Notes under the pieces: generated by a model
Told to the model about the DNA's origin: nothing
What the model saw: the letters and a program-made list of their open reading frames with translations, nothing else
The model's database searches: none
Shown here: in pieces, positions 37,870 through 49,265 of the stretch
How the letters are laid out: each line of letters starts with the position of its first letter
Position numbering within the stretch: the stretch's first letter is position 1
Source: UBA1431 sp002329665
GTDB lineage: Bacteria > Bacillota > Clostridia > Christensenellales > UBA1431
Assembly: GCA_040772545.1 (NCBI GenBank)
Contig: JAXGXY010000001.1
Coordinates: 1,116,001 to 1,180,000, forward strand
Direction: 5' to 3'
DNA: 64,000 bases
Position numbers and translations under genes: made by a program

Positions 37870-38771
37870 AAACGATAGCGGTTTCCGGCGCGAGCGGGTT
37901 CATCGGGCGGTGGTTTTTAAAGCTTTACGGCGGGCATTACCGTATCGTCGCCCTGTCGAGGCGGGCGGTAAAAAGCCGGCCGGCCGCGCAGGGCAACGTC
38001 GAATACGTGCAGACAGACTACTCCGCGGCGTCGCTCGCCGGCATTTTGAAAGGGTGCGAGGCGTTTGTGCACCTCGCGGCCAAAAAAGTGGAGCCGGGCG
38101 GGCCCGAAACGTTCGACGATTACGCCCAGAATCCGCTGCTGACCGAGCGGCTCCTGTACGCGTGCAGGGACTGCGGCATAACGAATTTCGTCAACATGTC
38201 CTCGCGCTGCGTCTACGGCCCGGGCAACAGGCTGCCTTTCGACGAAGGCCAGCTCGTAGAGCCCATAAACATGTACGGCGTCTCCAAGGCCGCCGGGGAA
38301 TCGATCTGCGAATACTGCAACCGGGTTTATGGCATGAAGGCCAAGTCGCTGCGCCTCGCCCAGGTGGTCGGAGGTTTAGGCGGCGGCGCGTTCGGCGTGT
38401 TCGTAAGGAACGCTGCCGATGGGCGGGAGCTGAACGTGTTCGGCCGATCGAAGGGGAAGCGCGACTATATCTACGTCAAGGACGTCTGCAACGCGATCGC
38501 CTGCGCGATCGAGCGGCCCGAAAAAAAGGGCGTCTACAACGTCGCTTCCGGCGTGGGTGTCTCTACCATGGAGCTTGCCCGGGCGGTCTGCGCCGCGTTC
38601 GGCAACGAAGGCGGCATCCGGTCGCTCCCTCAAAAACTCGAAGACGAGTCCGTGATCTTTTTGGACACGAAAAAAGCGCGGCGCGAGCTTTCGTTCGCCT
38701 GCGAATTTTCACTAAAAGCCACCCTGTCGGATATGAAGCAAATGCTGGATTATGGAGAATTGAAGCTGTAA
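37866..38771 (+). CDS. NAD-dependent sugar epimerase/dehydratase (extended SDR)
   Basis: A 301-residue extended short-chain dehydrogenase. NAD site SGASGFIGRW (residues ~7-16). Active site Ser in NMSSRCVYGPG and YxxxK in MYGVSKAAGESICEY. RDYIYVKDVCNAI is typical for nucleotide-sugar epimerases. Acts on a nucleotide sugar, identity unknown. The ATG at 37866 overlaps the upstream stop and follows a GGGGGCGGG-like site. Translation-coupled with the ATP-grasp gene. Confidence 0.9.
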   Translation: MKTIAVSGASGFIGRWFLKLYGGHYRIVALSRRAVKSRPAAQGNVEYVQTDYSAASLAGILKGCEAFVHLAAKKVEPGGPETFDDYAQNPLLTERLLYACRDCGITNFVNMSSRCVYGPGNRLPFDEGQLVEPINMYGVSKAAGESICEYCNRVYGMKAKSLRLAQVVGGLGGGAFGVFVRNAADGRELNVFGRSKGKRDYIYVKDVCNAIACAIERPEKKGVYNVASGVGVSTMELARAVCAAFGNEGGIRSLPQKLEDESVIFLDTKKARRELSFACEFSLKATLSDMKQMLDYGELKL

Positions 38772-38813
38772 AGGCCCTTCCGAGAGCCGCAAATTAAACT
38801 TATAAACACCGGT

Positions 38814-38836
38814 AAATGCCGCCATACGCGGCATTT
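38814..38836. terminator. Hairpin between epimerase and speB (convergent)
   Basis: AAATGCCGC (38814-38822) pairs with GCGGCATTT (38828-38836) around CATAC. The plus side continues ATAATG; no long T-run. Confidence 0.55.
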
Positions 38837-38879
38837 ATAATGAAAACCGCCGGCAAACCAGATGTTTGCAGGCAGCGTT

Positions 38880-39722
38880 TCACCCGTGCAATAACAGCAG
38901 TTCGCGCAGCACCTTGCAGGCCGTGACCGCCGAATTCCCGCCCGGGTCATATGGGGGGGAGAGTTCGCAAAGGTCGAACCCCACGACGTCAAGCCCGGCG
39001 GTGGCCAGCACGGCGTCCAGCAGTTCCGCGAAGGAAACCCCGCCCGGTTCCGGCGTCCCCGTCCCCGGGAAAACGGAAGGGTCGAGCACGTCCAGGTCGA
39101 CGCTCAGGTACACGGGCGTCCCGCTGAGCCTTTCCACTGTCGCTTCCAGGCCCGAAAAGCCGTACCTGTGCGTCTCGACGCGCCCCTGCCCCCATTGAAG
39201 CTCCTCCCTGCAGCCCGACCGCACCCCGAACTGGTGCAACCGTCCGTCCCCTACGAGTTCCCACACGCGGCGCATCACGGTCGCGTGGGAGAGCCTTTCG
39301 CCGAGGTAATCGTCGCGAAGGTCCGCGTGCGCGTCGAAATGCAGGACGGCGAGGCCCGGAAACCTTTCGGCCGCGGCGCGCACCGCCCCCAGCGTGACCA
39401 GATGCTCACCGCCGATCATGCAGGGGACCTTGCCGTCGTAAAGGACCTTCCCCGTGAACCTGTGGATCGCGTCAAGGGCTTTTGCCGCATTTCCCGGGGA
39501 AAGTTCGAGGTCCCCCGCGTCGAAGACGGCGACGTCGCCAAGGTCCCGGTCCTGATATGGACTGTAGGTCTCCAGCGCGCAGGACGCGCCGCGCATCGCG
39601 CCGCAAGCGAACCTCGATCCGGCCCGGTAGGAGGACGTCGAATCGAAAGGCGCGCCGAAAATAACGGCCCCGGCTTCGCTGTGCGCGCTCTCACAGCCCA
39701 TGAACGTGCAGGTGCTAATCAT
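38880..39722 (-). CDS. speB: Agmatinase
   Basis: A 280-residue arginase/agmatinase-fold Mn2 enzyme converting agmatine to putrescine and urea. Metal ligands are in MIGGEH, LHFDAHADLRDD and YLSVDLDVLDPS. Also FGAPFDSTSSYRAG at the N terminus and PEPGG near the specificity loop. The first codon overlaps speE by 8 nt. Last gene of the polyamine operon. Confidence 0.95.
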   Translation of the reverse strand: MISTCTFMGCESAHSEAGAVIFGAPFDSTSSYRAGSRFACGAMRGASCALETYSPYQDRDLGDVAVFDAGDLELSPGNAAKALDAIHRFTGKVLYDGKVPCMIGGEHLVTLGAVRAAAERFPGLAVLHFDAHADLRDDYLGERLSHATVMRRVWELVGDGRLHQFGVRSGCREELQWGQGRVETHRYGFSGLEATVERLSGTPVYLSVDLDVLDPSVFPGTGTPEPGGVSFAELLDAVLATAGLDVVGFDLCELSPPYDPGGNSAVTACKVLRELLLLHG

Positions 39723-40569
39723 CGGCGTTCCTCAACATGTCCAGCACGTAGTTGGGCAGCGCGAAACACCCCCTGTGCAGGTCCGTGTTGTAATACCGCG
39801 TTTTGATCCCCAGTGCGTTCCAGGCCGCGTCGTCGAGGTTGGCGAGAGGGTCGAATTTTTTGGAAGCGAAACCGAAGAGCCAGTGGCCGGACGGGTAGGT
39901 CGGGATATGCGCCTGGTACACCCTGCAGACGGGGAAGAACCCGCGTATGCGGCTGTGCGCGCGCTTCATGCACCGCGCGTCGTCCTCGTAGAAGGGGCTC
40001 TCGTGCTGGTTGACGAGGATGCCGTCCTCTTTCAGCGCCTTGTAGCAGTTGCCGTAGAATTCCTTCGTGAACAGCCCCTCGCCCGGCCCGAACGGGTCGG
40101 TGGAGTCCACGATGATGAGGTCGTATTCGTCCTCTTGGGACCGGACGAACTTCAGGCCGTCCTCGATGTGGACGCGCACCCTCGCGTCGTCCAGCGCGCA
40201 GGACGTAAAGGGGAGGTATTCCCTGGCCACGTCCACCACCATCGCGTCGATGTCGACGAGGTCTATGCGCCGCACCGAAGCGTACCGCGCAAGCTCGCGC
40301 ACCGTGCCGCCGTCCCCGCCCCCGATCACCAGCACGTCCTTAATCCCCGGATTGGTGGCCATGGGCACGTGGACGATCATTTCGTGGTATATGAACTCGT
40401 CCTTCTCGGTGACCATCACGAGCCCGTCCAGCGTGAATATCCGCCCGTATTCCATGGAATCGAAGATGTCGATCCTCTGGAAACGGCTGCGGGCGGAGAA
40501 CACCTGCCTGTCCACCTTGAACGAAAACTTCGCGTATTTCGTATGGTTTTCCGTGTACCAGAGTTCCAT
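39715..40569 (-). CDS. speE: Spermidine synthase
   Basis: A 284-residue aminopropyltransferase transferring from decarboxylated SAM to putrescine. MTA/dcSAM site LVIGGGDGGTVREL at ~residues 83-96; acidic IDLVDIDAMVVDVA; catalytic Asp in YDLIIVDSTDPFGPGEGLF. The N-terminal strand domain opens with ELWYTENH. GGAGG of its ribosome site overlaps the speA end, so translation is coupled. Confidence 0.96.
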   Translation of the reverse strand: MELWYTENHTKYAKFSFKVDRQVFSARSRFQRIDIFDSMEYGRIFTLDGLVMVTEKDEFIYHEMIVHVPMATNPGIKDVLVIGGGDGGTVRELARYASVRRIDLVDIDAMVVDVAREYLPFTSCALDDARVRVHIEDGLKFVRSQEDEYDLIIVDSTDPFGPGEGLFTKEFYGNCYKALKEDGILVNQHESPFYEDDARCMKRAHSRIRGFFPVCRVYQAHIPTYPSGHWLFGFASKKFDPLANLDDAAWNALGIKTRYYNTDLHRGCFALPNYVLDMLRNADD

Positions 40570-40572
40570 TTA

Positions 40573-42021
40573 TTACGCCTCCATTATGTTTATCCTCTCG
40601 AGGTTCATGTCCTGCGTGCCGGTCAGAAAACAGCCCTTTCGCTTCGCATAGCCGATGTAGCCGAGGATCTCTTCTGTTATGCGCTCCCCGGGAGCCAGTA
40701 CCGGTATTCCCGGCGGATAGCTCATCACGTACTCCGCACAAATGCCCCCCAGGCTTTTTTCGAGCGGCACCTGGCGCTTCGCGGAATAGAACGCCTCCTG
40801 CGGGGTGGCCACCACCTCGGGCTCGATGTACTCGTGGTCGAAAAGGCCGGACGGGTCCCTGGCGTACCGGCGCTTGATCTCAGACAGCGCGGATACGAGC
40901 CGCTCGAGTTCGAGTTCCCTGTCGCCCGCGGAAACGATCGCGAGGATGTTCCCAATGTCGCCGAACTCGATCTGTATGCCGTAGTCGTCCCGCAGGATGT
41001 CGTAGACCTCGATCCCGGCAAGGCCGATGTCCCGCGTGTGCACCGCGAGCTTGGTCGTGTCGAAATCGAACACGGCGCCGCCGTCGATCAGCTCCCTCGA
41101 AAAGGCGTAGTACCCGCCGATCCTGTTGATCTCATCGCGCGCGTACCCCGCGAGCGCCGCCACCTTCCTGAACATTTCCTTCCCGTTGAGGTAAAGGTTG
41201 CGCCGCGACAGGTCCAGCGACGAGAGCAGCAGATAGGAACTGCTCGTCGTCTGGCACAGGTTGATGGTCTGCCTGATCTGCCCCGGATCCATTTCCGGCC
41301 CCGTGAGCAGGAGCGAGCTCTGGGTGAGCGACCCGCCCGTCTTGTGCATGCTTACCGCCGCCATGTCGGCCCCGGCCGCCATCGCGGAAACCGGCATGTC
41401 CTCGCCGAAATAGAAATGCGTGCCGTGCGCCTCGTCCGCCAGCACGCGCATGCCTTTTTCGTGGGCCAGGGCCGTGATCGCGCGTAGGTCGGAGCAGACG
41501 CCGTAATACGTCGGGTTGTTCACGAACACCGCCCTGGCGTCGGGGTGGCGCTTGATCGCCTCGCGCACGCCTTCGGGCGACATGCCCAGCGGAATGCCGA
41601 GGGAACGGTCGATCCCCGGATTCACGTAGACGGGGACCGCGCCCGTGATCACGAGCGCGTTGATGGCGCTCAGGTGGACGTTGCGGGGCAGGATGAGCTT
41701 GTCCCCCCGTTTGCATACGCTCATCACCATCGCCTGGACGCCGGCGGTCGTCCCGTTGACGATGAAAAAGGCGTGGGCGGCGCCGAAGGCCCGGGCCGCG
41801 AGCTCGCCTGCCTGCCTTATCACCGAGACCGGATGGCTCAGGTTGTCCAGCGGCTTCATCGAGTTCACGTCGACGGACATGCACCGCTTTCCCAGGAATT
41901 CCGTGAGTTCGGGGTTGCCCCTCCCCTGCTTGTGCCCGGGCACGTCGAAGGACACGATGCGCTGCGATCTGTACCTATCCAGGGCTTCGTATATCGGGGC
42001 GCTGGTCTGCGAAAGCTTCAA
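40573..42021 (-). CDS. speA: Arginine decarboxylase (aspartate-aminotransferase-fold, PLP)
   Basis: A 482-residue member of the Orn/Lys/Arg decarboxylase (fold type I) family. The PLP lysine is in SMHKTGGSLTQSS and the cofactor Asp/His lie in VLADEAHGTH. The N-terminal SFDVPGHKQGRGNPEL and the C-terminal YPPGIPVLAPGERIT are typical of the Bacillus SpeA branch. Since agmatinase follows, arginine is the likely substrate. Start is TTG at 42021 (TGAGG 5 nt upstream). Confidence 0.93.
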   Translation of the reverse strand: MKLSQTSAPIYEALDRYRSQRIVSFDVPGHKQGRGNPELTEFLGKRCMSVDVNSMKPLDNLSHPVSVIRQAGELAARAFGAAHAFFIVNGTTAGVQAMVMSVCKRGDKLILPRNVHLSAINALVITGAVPVYVNPGIDRSLGIPLGMSPEGVREAIKRHPDARAVFVNNPTYYGVCSDLRAITALAHEKGMRVLADEAHGTHFYFGEDMPVSAMAAGADMAAVSMHKTGGSLTQSSLLLTGPEMDPGQIRQTINLCQTTSSSYLLLSSLDLSRRNLYLNGKEMFRKVAALAGYARDEINRIGGYYAFSRELIDGGAVFDFDTTKLAVHTRDIGLAGIEVYDILRDDYGIQIEFGDIGNILAIVSAGDRELELERLVSALSEIKRRYARDPSGLFDHEYIEPEVVATPQEAFYSAKRQVPLEKSLGGICAEYVMSYPPGIPVLAPGERITEEILGYIGYAKRKGCFLTGTQDMNLERINIMEA

Positions 42022-42035
42022 AAAACCTCAGCCTT

Positions 42036-42845
42036 TCAATAGATATTCATGCCGCTGAAGATCTCGATCATTTCCTTGCGCAGGCTGTCGATGATGGCCA
42101 GCCGCTGTTTGGGCGGCAGTTCGTGCACATCCTTGTTGAACAGGTATTCCTGCAGGTCCACCTCTTTGATGAGCATCTTCGTATGGAAGATGTTGGACTG
42201 GTACACGTTGATGTCGATCGCGTCGTACTTGGTCAGCGTCTCGTCCGCGATGTAGTCCTGTATCGACGCGATGCCGTGGTCGATGAAGCATTTCTTCCCG
42301 TCGACGTCCCTGGTGAAGCCCCGCACGCGGTAATCGATCGTCATGATGTCCGAGTCGAAGCTCCCGATCAGGAAATCGAGCGCGTTGAGCGGCGAGATCC
42401 GGCCGCAGGTGGAAACGTCGATGTCGACGCGGAAAGTGGCGATCGCGTTGTCCGGGTGGTATTCCGGATAGGTGTGCACCGTCACGTGGCTCTTGTCCAG
42501 ATGTCCCACGATGGTTTCCCGCGGCAGCGTGTACTGCCCCCGGTTGCAGGACCGGTCGATGCACTGCGAAGGCAGCGCTTCCTCCGTGATCAGCAGGGTG
42601 ACGCTCGCGCCCTGCGGGTCGTAATCCTGTTTCGAGATGTTGAGCACATGCGCGCCGATCATCTCCGTGACGGTGCAGAGGATGTTCGTAAGCCTTTCGG
42701 AATTGTACTGCTCGTCGATGTACGCGATGTAATCCTTCTGGTCCCGTTCACCCTTGGCGTAGCAAACATCGTAGATGTTGAAGCTAAGCGTCTTTGTGAG
42801 GTTGTTAAAGCCGTAAAGCCTGAGCTTGTTCTCCAACCCTAACAT
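42036..42845 (-). CDS. speD: S-adenosylmethionine decarboxylase proenzyme
   Basis: A 269-residue pyruvoyl enzyme of the long (Escherichia-type, class 1A) form, not the 125-residue Bacillus form. The self-cleavage site is Lys-Ser in LDKSHVTVHTYPEYHP, whose Ser becomes pyruvate. The catalytic Cys lies in VSTCGRISPLNALDFLIGSF. It provides dcSAM for SpeE. First gene of the operon. The ATG at 42845 follows GAAAGG; the GTG at 42848 is less likely. Confidence 0.95.
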   Translation of the reverse strand: MLGLENKLRLYGFNNLTKTLSFNIYDVCYAKGERDQKDYIAYIDEQYNSERLTNILCTVTEMIGAHVLNISKQDYDPQGASVTLLITEEALPSQCIDRSCNRGQYTLPRETIVGHLDKSHVTVHTYPEYHPDNAIATFRVDIDVSTCGRISPLNALDFLIGSFDSDIMTIDYRVRGFTRDVDGKKCFIDHGIASIQDYIADETLTKYDAIDINVYQSNIFHTKMLIKEVDLQEYLFNKDVHELPPKQRLAIIDSLRKEMIEIFSGMNIY

Positions 42846-42874
42846 CACGACCTTTCACGAGGAATCAATGTAGA

Positions 42875-42903
42875 ATAATACGTCAAAACACAGGATTAGT
42901 CAA
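42875..42903 (-). promoter_or_regulatory. Promoter of the speDAEB operon
   Basis: On the minus strand TTGACT (42898-42903), 17 nt, TATTAT (42875-42880), 29 nt before the speD start. The leader is very short, so a leader riboswitch is unlikely. Confidence 0.75.
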
Positions 42904-43243
42904 GATATTTGGCGATTCTGTCACAATTTGCACGTTCTCCCGGCAATCTTCTCATAATATGCGGTCCTTCGACATGTGCCCGACGCATTCCGGCCCGTAT
43001 CCGCCTCCTGCGATTCGCCTGACGCCGTTTTTGAACGGTATCATATATTATACCATCTTCCCGCGTCGCGTGCGCATGAAACTGCCGCTGTCGACGCCGC
43101 ATCCGGTTATTTCCGGGCCGGACGGTGTTTAATCCGGGCGCAAAAAGTTGAGTAGATGAATAAACCATTCCCCGCTTGCCGGCAGGGCGGCCTGTGAATT
43201 TCGGCTCCGCGGGGGCAACCGTGACACCGGAGGAAACCGAAGC
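42904..43243. other. Divergent intergenic region, speD / surface-protein gene
   Basis: About 340 nt with no gene. It contains a palindrome GGTATCATATATTATACC (43038-43055), which carries a CATATATTA that would fit a sigma-K -10 on the plus strand, with an AC 18 nt before it; too weak and ~190 nt from the start codon, so not called. A plus-strand promoter for the surface protein was not found. Confidence 0.4.
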
Positions 43244-44353
43244 ATGAAACAACGGCTCGCCCTTCTCCTGACCATTTTGGTGCTGTGCCTTACGCTTGCA
43301 CCGGCGCCGCCGTCTTGCGCGGCCGGCGGCGGGGTAAAATCGGTTAGGATCGACACCGGACACGCCGCTTCCTACGCCCCGTGGCAGGACGGCGCCAGGA
43401 TGCGGCTTACACAGGCGGAAAAAGGCCTGAGGCCCGGCGATACCGCGCTTCGCGCCGACATCGTCGGCCCGAACGAGGCGACCGGCGAGCAAAGCGGGTC
43501 ATATTACCACATCCTCCCCGAATCCAGGCGCGACTGGTCGCAGACGGAGTTCGTCAGGTTCTGGATCAAAAACGCCTCGGGCGAGCGCCTGCTCTTCAAC
43601 CTCAGTTTCAAGGAGGCGTTAAGCGAAGACTGGGGGCTGGGGCAGGAAGGCACGTTCTTCCTCCAGGACGAGGACGGGATGCTCTACCCCTTAGCCTACA
43701 GCTACTGCAACCTCGAGATACCTCCGGGGTACGAGGGTTACGTGGTCCTGCCTTTTTCCTCGATGACGGTGCCCGAATGGAGCACGGCGAAGGGCGACCG
43801 CGCGCTCCGGCTTTCAAACATCGAGACCTTCGCCTTCGGGGCGCTGTATACCGGGGCGCCGCAGACGTTCTACCTCGACGAGGTCACGGTGACCTCGGAC
43901 CCCCAAACCCGCGCCGTAGGCGTGCGCCCGGCGGATAAATCCGTCGCTGTCCCGGAACAGGGCGAAAAAAAGACGCGTTTCGACGCCTGGGTCACGGGCC
44001 TATCCGGTGATTTTTATAATGAGGACGTGGTGTTCTCTCTCATGGGCAGGTACGACGGCATCGCCCTTTCAAAAGACGGCGTGCTCGCGGTGGACGCCGG
44101 GGCAAAGCCGGCCGTTATCACCGTGAAGGCCAGCATCGCGGCTATGCCGCAATACCATCACGTGTTCACCGTAAACGTCGGAGACGCCCCGCCTCCGCCC
44201 ACCGGGATAGGCGCGGCCGGCACGGTCACCCCCGCTAAAGAGCAGGGGCTAAAGCCCCAGCAGACCGCGCTGATCGTGGCGGCGTGCGTCACCGTCCTCG
44301 TGCTGGCGGCCGCGGTGATCTCGGCAAAAACGAGGACCCGGCGGCGGAACTGA
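43244..44353 (+). CDS. Exported, membrane-tethered surface protein next to a glycan synthase
   Basis: A 369-residue protein. Signal peptide at residues 1-27 (LALLLTILVLCLTLAPA ... SCAA). The body ~30-210 looks like a galactose-binding/CBM jelly roll (FVRFWIKNASGERLLFNLSFKE, GYVVLPFSSM, TFYLDEVTVTSD, the last being typical). An Ig-like domain at ~225-320 follows. A C-terminal transmembrane helix (TALIVAACVTVLVLAAAVI) ends with a basic tail. It is 15 nt upstream of the cellulose-synthase-like gene and probably serves the same polysaccharide pathway as a carbohydrate-contact subunit (inference, position like BcsB). Confidence 0.8.
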   Translation: MKQRLALLLTILVLCLTLAPAPPSCAAGGGVKSVRIDTGHAASYAPWQDGARMRLTQAEKGLRPGDTALRADIVGPNEATGEQSGSYYHILPESRRDWSQTEFVRFWIKNASGERLLFNLSFKEALSEDWGLGQEGTFFLQDEDGMLYPLAYSYCNLEIPPGYEGYVVLPFSSMTVPEWSTAKGDRALRLSNIETFAFGALYTGAPQTFYLDEVTVTSDPQTRAVGVRPADKSVAVPEQGEKKTRFDAWVTGLSGDFYNEDVVFSLMGRYDGIALSKDGVLAVDAGAKPAVITVKASIAAMPQYHHVFTVNVGDAPPPPTGIGAAGTVTPAKEQGLKPQQTALIVAACVTVLVLAAAVISAKTRTRRRN

Positions 44354-44368
44354 AAAGGAGGCGGGCCA

Positions 44369-46462
44369 ATGATCATACGGGGAATAAGCCTTGAGCGGTT
44401 CCTGAGCACAAACGCGGGCATGTGGCTCGGACTGTGCCTTTTCGTCATGCTGGTGATCGGCGTCTGGTACGCGCTCGCGAAAAAACACGAAACGCTGAGA
44501 AACCCATTCGCCGTGTTCGCCACCCTGCTCCAGACCGTGTATAGCATATGGAGGTTCGGATTCACGCTGCCCACCGTCAGCGCGGTCGGCTTCGCGATGG
44601 GCCTGCTGCTCGTGCTGATGGAAACGATGGGCCTGACCCAGGCCGCAACCTACCGCATGCTCTACATGCGCAAGCCCTACCGGAAGAAGCGCCGCCTGAG
44701 CGACCTCGGGTACCTTCCCACCGTCGACGTGATGATCACGACCTACAACGAGCCGGAGAAGGTGATCAGGCGCACCGTGGCCGCCGCCACGAGGCTCGAT
44801 TACCCGAAGGACAGGTACACGGTCTACGTCTGCGACGACGGGGCGCGCGAATCCATCCGCGCGGTCTGCGAGGAGTTCGGCGCCCGCTGGATCACGCGCG
44901 AGGAACACGTCCACGCGAAAGCCGGGAACCTGAACAACTGCTTTAAAAAACACGCGACGGGCGAGTTCGCCCTCATCCTCGACGCGGACATGGTGCCCAA
45001 GGGGAACTTTTTGAAAAAGACGCTGGGGTATTTCTGCGAACACGACGTCGCCTTCGTCCAGACCCCGCAGGTGTTCTTCAACCCGGACCCGTTCCAGCAC
45101 AACCTGAGACTGAACCAAAATATCCCCAACGAACAGGACTTTTTCATGCAGGAAGTGCAGATACAGCGGCAGGAGTACAACGCCCTGCTGTTCGTGGGCA
45201 GCGGCTGCGTGTTCCGGCGCAGGCACCTTAACGACATCGGCCTGATACCGACCGGCACGATCACCGAGGACATGGCCACCAGCCTGCTTTTACAGGATGC
45301 GGGCTACCGCGGCGTCCTCGTGACCGACACGTTCGCGCAGGGCCTCTCCGCCGAGACCTTCGCGGACCACATCACGCAGCGGACGCGCTGGTGCCAGGGC
45401 AACATCCAGGTGCTGCGCAAATGGAACCCCTGGCGCAGGAAAGGGCTGGACTTCTGTCAGAAACAGATCATCACCGACGGCGTGATGTACTGGTTCTTCG
45501 GCCTTCAGAAGATGGTCTACATCGCCTGCCCGGTGTTCTACCTGCTCACCGGCCTGCCCATATACATGTCCGACATCTTCGTGATGCTTTTCTTCATGCT
45601 GCCCTCGTTCTTCGCCTCCGCCCTCGCGTTCAAAATGTACGCGCACAAGACGCGCACCTGGGGGTGGGCGCACATCTACGAAACCGCCCTCGCCCCCTAC
45701 CTGGCCTTCGCCGCCCTGTCGGAACTGCTATTCAAGCGGAAAAAAGCGTTCAAGGTAACGCCCAAGGGCGTGTCGCACGACAAGACGATCTTCTTGTTCA
45801 AGGTCGCCCTGCCGCACCTGGTACTGGCCGCGATGAGCGTCGCCGCGCTGTTTCTGGGCGTGTACAAGATGCTCACCGACAGCGAATACATGGTCATCGT
45901 CTACCTTCTCAACATGGGCTGGGTGGTCTACAACCTGTTCGCGCTGGTGCTGAGCATCGCCATCTGCTTCGAGAAGCCGCGCGTGCGCAGGCACGACCGC
46001 CTGTACGTGGTCAGGGAGGTGCACCTGCGCTTCGGGAGCCTTGCGGGCGCCGGGAGGCTCATCAACATCTCGGAGGGCGGGTGCAACGTGCGCCCGCAGT
46101 TTGCCCAAGACGTCCTCGAGAAACACGAAAGGCAGATCATCCGCCTGCGCTTCGGGGACACGGAGGTCATGGGGCGGATCCTGCGCTACATCCCCGGCAA
46201 GAAGTCCTACGCCGTGCAGTTCCTGGACATGGAGAGCGAAACGTACGCGCGCCTCGTGCAGTACATCTTCAACAACAGGGACGCCGGCTTCGGCGCGTTC
46301 GCGTCCAAGTCGCTCGTGCATACGCTCTTTACGAGGGCCTTCGAGTCCTTTAGGGCGCGCGCCGCCAAAAAGAGATACCGGCGGGTTATGGAAGAAAAGC
46401 GGAAGGAAGCCTATGACGCGAAGGCGCCCGAAAAGGCAGGAGCGTACACGAAGAACGGGTAG
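44369..46462 (+). CDS. Cellulose-synthase-like glycosyltransferase with PilZ domain
   Basis: A 697-residue membrane GT2 enzyme of the BcsA type. Two N-terminal helices; catalytic domain with VDVMITTYNEPEKVI, VYVCDDGAR, LILDADMVPKG and the QRTRWCQGN product-binding motif; then five or so helices. Near residues 545-600 a PilZ domain carries RRHDR and NISEGG, matching the RxxxR and (D/N)xSxxG c-di-GMP motifs. So polymer synthesis is likely activated by c-di-GMP. It could make cellulose or another beta-glucan; product not decided by sequence. Operon with the surface protein. Confidence 0.93.
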   Translation: MIIRGISLERFLSTNAGMWLGLCLFVMLVIGVWYALAKKHETLRNPFAVFATLLQTVYSIWRFGFTLPTVSAVGFAMGLLLVLMETMGLTQAATYRMLYMRKPYRKKRRLSDLGYLPTVDVMITTYNEPEKVIRRTVAAATRLDYPKDRYTVYVCDDGARESIRAVCEEFGARWITREEHVHAKAGNLNNCFKKHATGEFALILDADMVPKGNFLKKTLGYFCEHDVAFVQTPQVFFNPDPFQHNLRLNQNIPNEQDFFMQEVQIQRQEYNALLFVGSGCVFRRRHLNDIGLIPTGTITEDMATSLLLQDAGYRGVLVTDTFAQGLSAETFADHITQRTRWCQGNIQVLRKWNPWRRKGLDFCQKQIITDGVMYWFFGLQKMVYIACPVFYLLTGLPIYMSDIFVMLFFMLPSFFASALAFKMYAHKTRTWGWAHIYETALAPYLAFAALSELLFKRKKAFKVTPKGVSHDKTIFLFKVALPHLVLAAMSVAALFLGVYKMLTDSEYMVIVYLLNMGWVVYNLFALVLSIAICFEKPRVRRHDRLYVVREVHLRFGSLAGAGRLINISEGGCNVRPQFAQDVLEKHERQIIRLRFGDTEVMGRILRYIPGKKSYAVQFLDMESETYARLVQYIFNNRDAGFGAFASKSLVHTLFTRAFESFRARAAKKRYRRVMEEKRKEAYDAKAPEKAGAYTKNG

Positions 46463-46480
46463 GGCAGCCTAAGCGACACG

Positions 46481-46515
46481 CGGCCGGACATTAGATTGCG
46501 CCCGGCCGTTTTTTT
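46481..46515 (+). terminator. Terminator after the glycan-synthase operon
   Basis: CGGCCGG (46481-46487) pairs with CCGGCCG (46502-46508), followed by seven T. Confidence 0.85.
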
Positions 46516-46673
46516 CGGTAGAATGTGGTCACAGCGGCCCGTACCGGCGGTATTCCCGCCAGCCAAGCGTCTGCCTCCCGTTTTTTCACATACGGCCAAC
46601 GTTTCACATCCTGTTAACGGCCGCTGCTTTGGGGCAGTATATCAGCATAAAACAACGAAAGAGGTGCCCATAA

Positions 46674-48698
<2,025 letters not shown>

Positions 48699-48755
48699 AC
48701 CCCCGCCCGACGCGGCAGCCCCGCGCGCGCCCAACCGCCAAAACGTGTACGCCCC

Positions 48756-49265
48756 TCACTCGAACCTGTACTCGTACTTCAGATCGGCGAGCTTCTCTCC
48801 CATGATCATGACCTCGCCCTTCTCGCCCGTCCAGGAGAAGCCGTGCTTTTCGTAGAACCTGCGCGCGATCGTGTTGCCGGCCAGCACCCAGAGATAACAC
48901 TTGTCGAATCCCTGGCGCCTGAGCTGTCCCATCGCGTGCCTGAGCAGGTGTTTCCCCAGGCCCTGGCCGCAATGGTCCGGAAGCATATACAGGGACACGA
49001 CCTCCCCCCACCCACGGTACCTCCTGTCCCTGGACCTCCCGTAGGTGACGCATCCGACCGCGTCTTCGCCGAGATACAGTATGTCCGCCCTGAAGACGCC
49101 CTCCGCGAACCACTTCCTGAACGCCGCGACCCACTGATCCATCTTTATCTGTTCCAGATACGCGTCTGGTACGATCCCCCTGTAGGCGGTTTTCCAGGAC
49201 AGGGCGTGGATATTGCTGAGCGTCGCGGCGTCCTTGGGCGCCGCCCTTCTTATAGACAAAGACAT
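48756..49265 (-). CDS. GNAT-family N-acetyltransferase
   Basis: A 169-residue GNAT. Acetyl-CoA motif A is VVSLYMLPDHCGQGLGKHLLRHAM (residues ~92-115, Q/RxxGxG-A type). Motif B is CYLWVLAGNTIARRFYEKHGFSW. The N terminus IRRAAPKDAATLSNIHALSW is typical of the family. Substrate unknown. Start 49265 follows GAGGTGG. Confidence 0.92.
   Translation of the reverse strand: MSLSIRRAAPKDAATLSNIHALSWKTAYRGIVPDAYLEQIKMDQWVAAFRKWFAEGVFRADILYLGEDAVGCVTYGRSRDRRYRGWGEVVSLYMLPDHCGQGLGKHLLRHAMGQLRRQGFDKCYLWVLAGNTIARRFYEKHGFSWTGEKGEVMIMGEKLADLKYEYRFE

Noticed and set aside
39700..41487. 595-codon frame antisense to speE/speA
   Set aside because: Mirror frame of two certain enzymes.
43038..43055. Sigma-K promoter for the surface protein gene
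   Set aside because: CATATATTA fits, but the distance to the start (~190 nt) and spacing (18 nt) are poor, and it lies in a palindrome.
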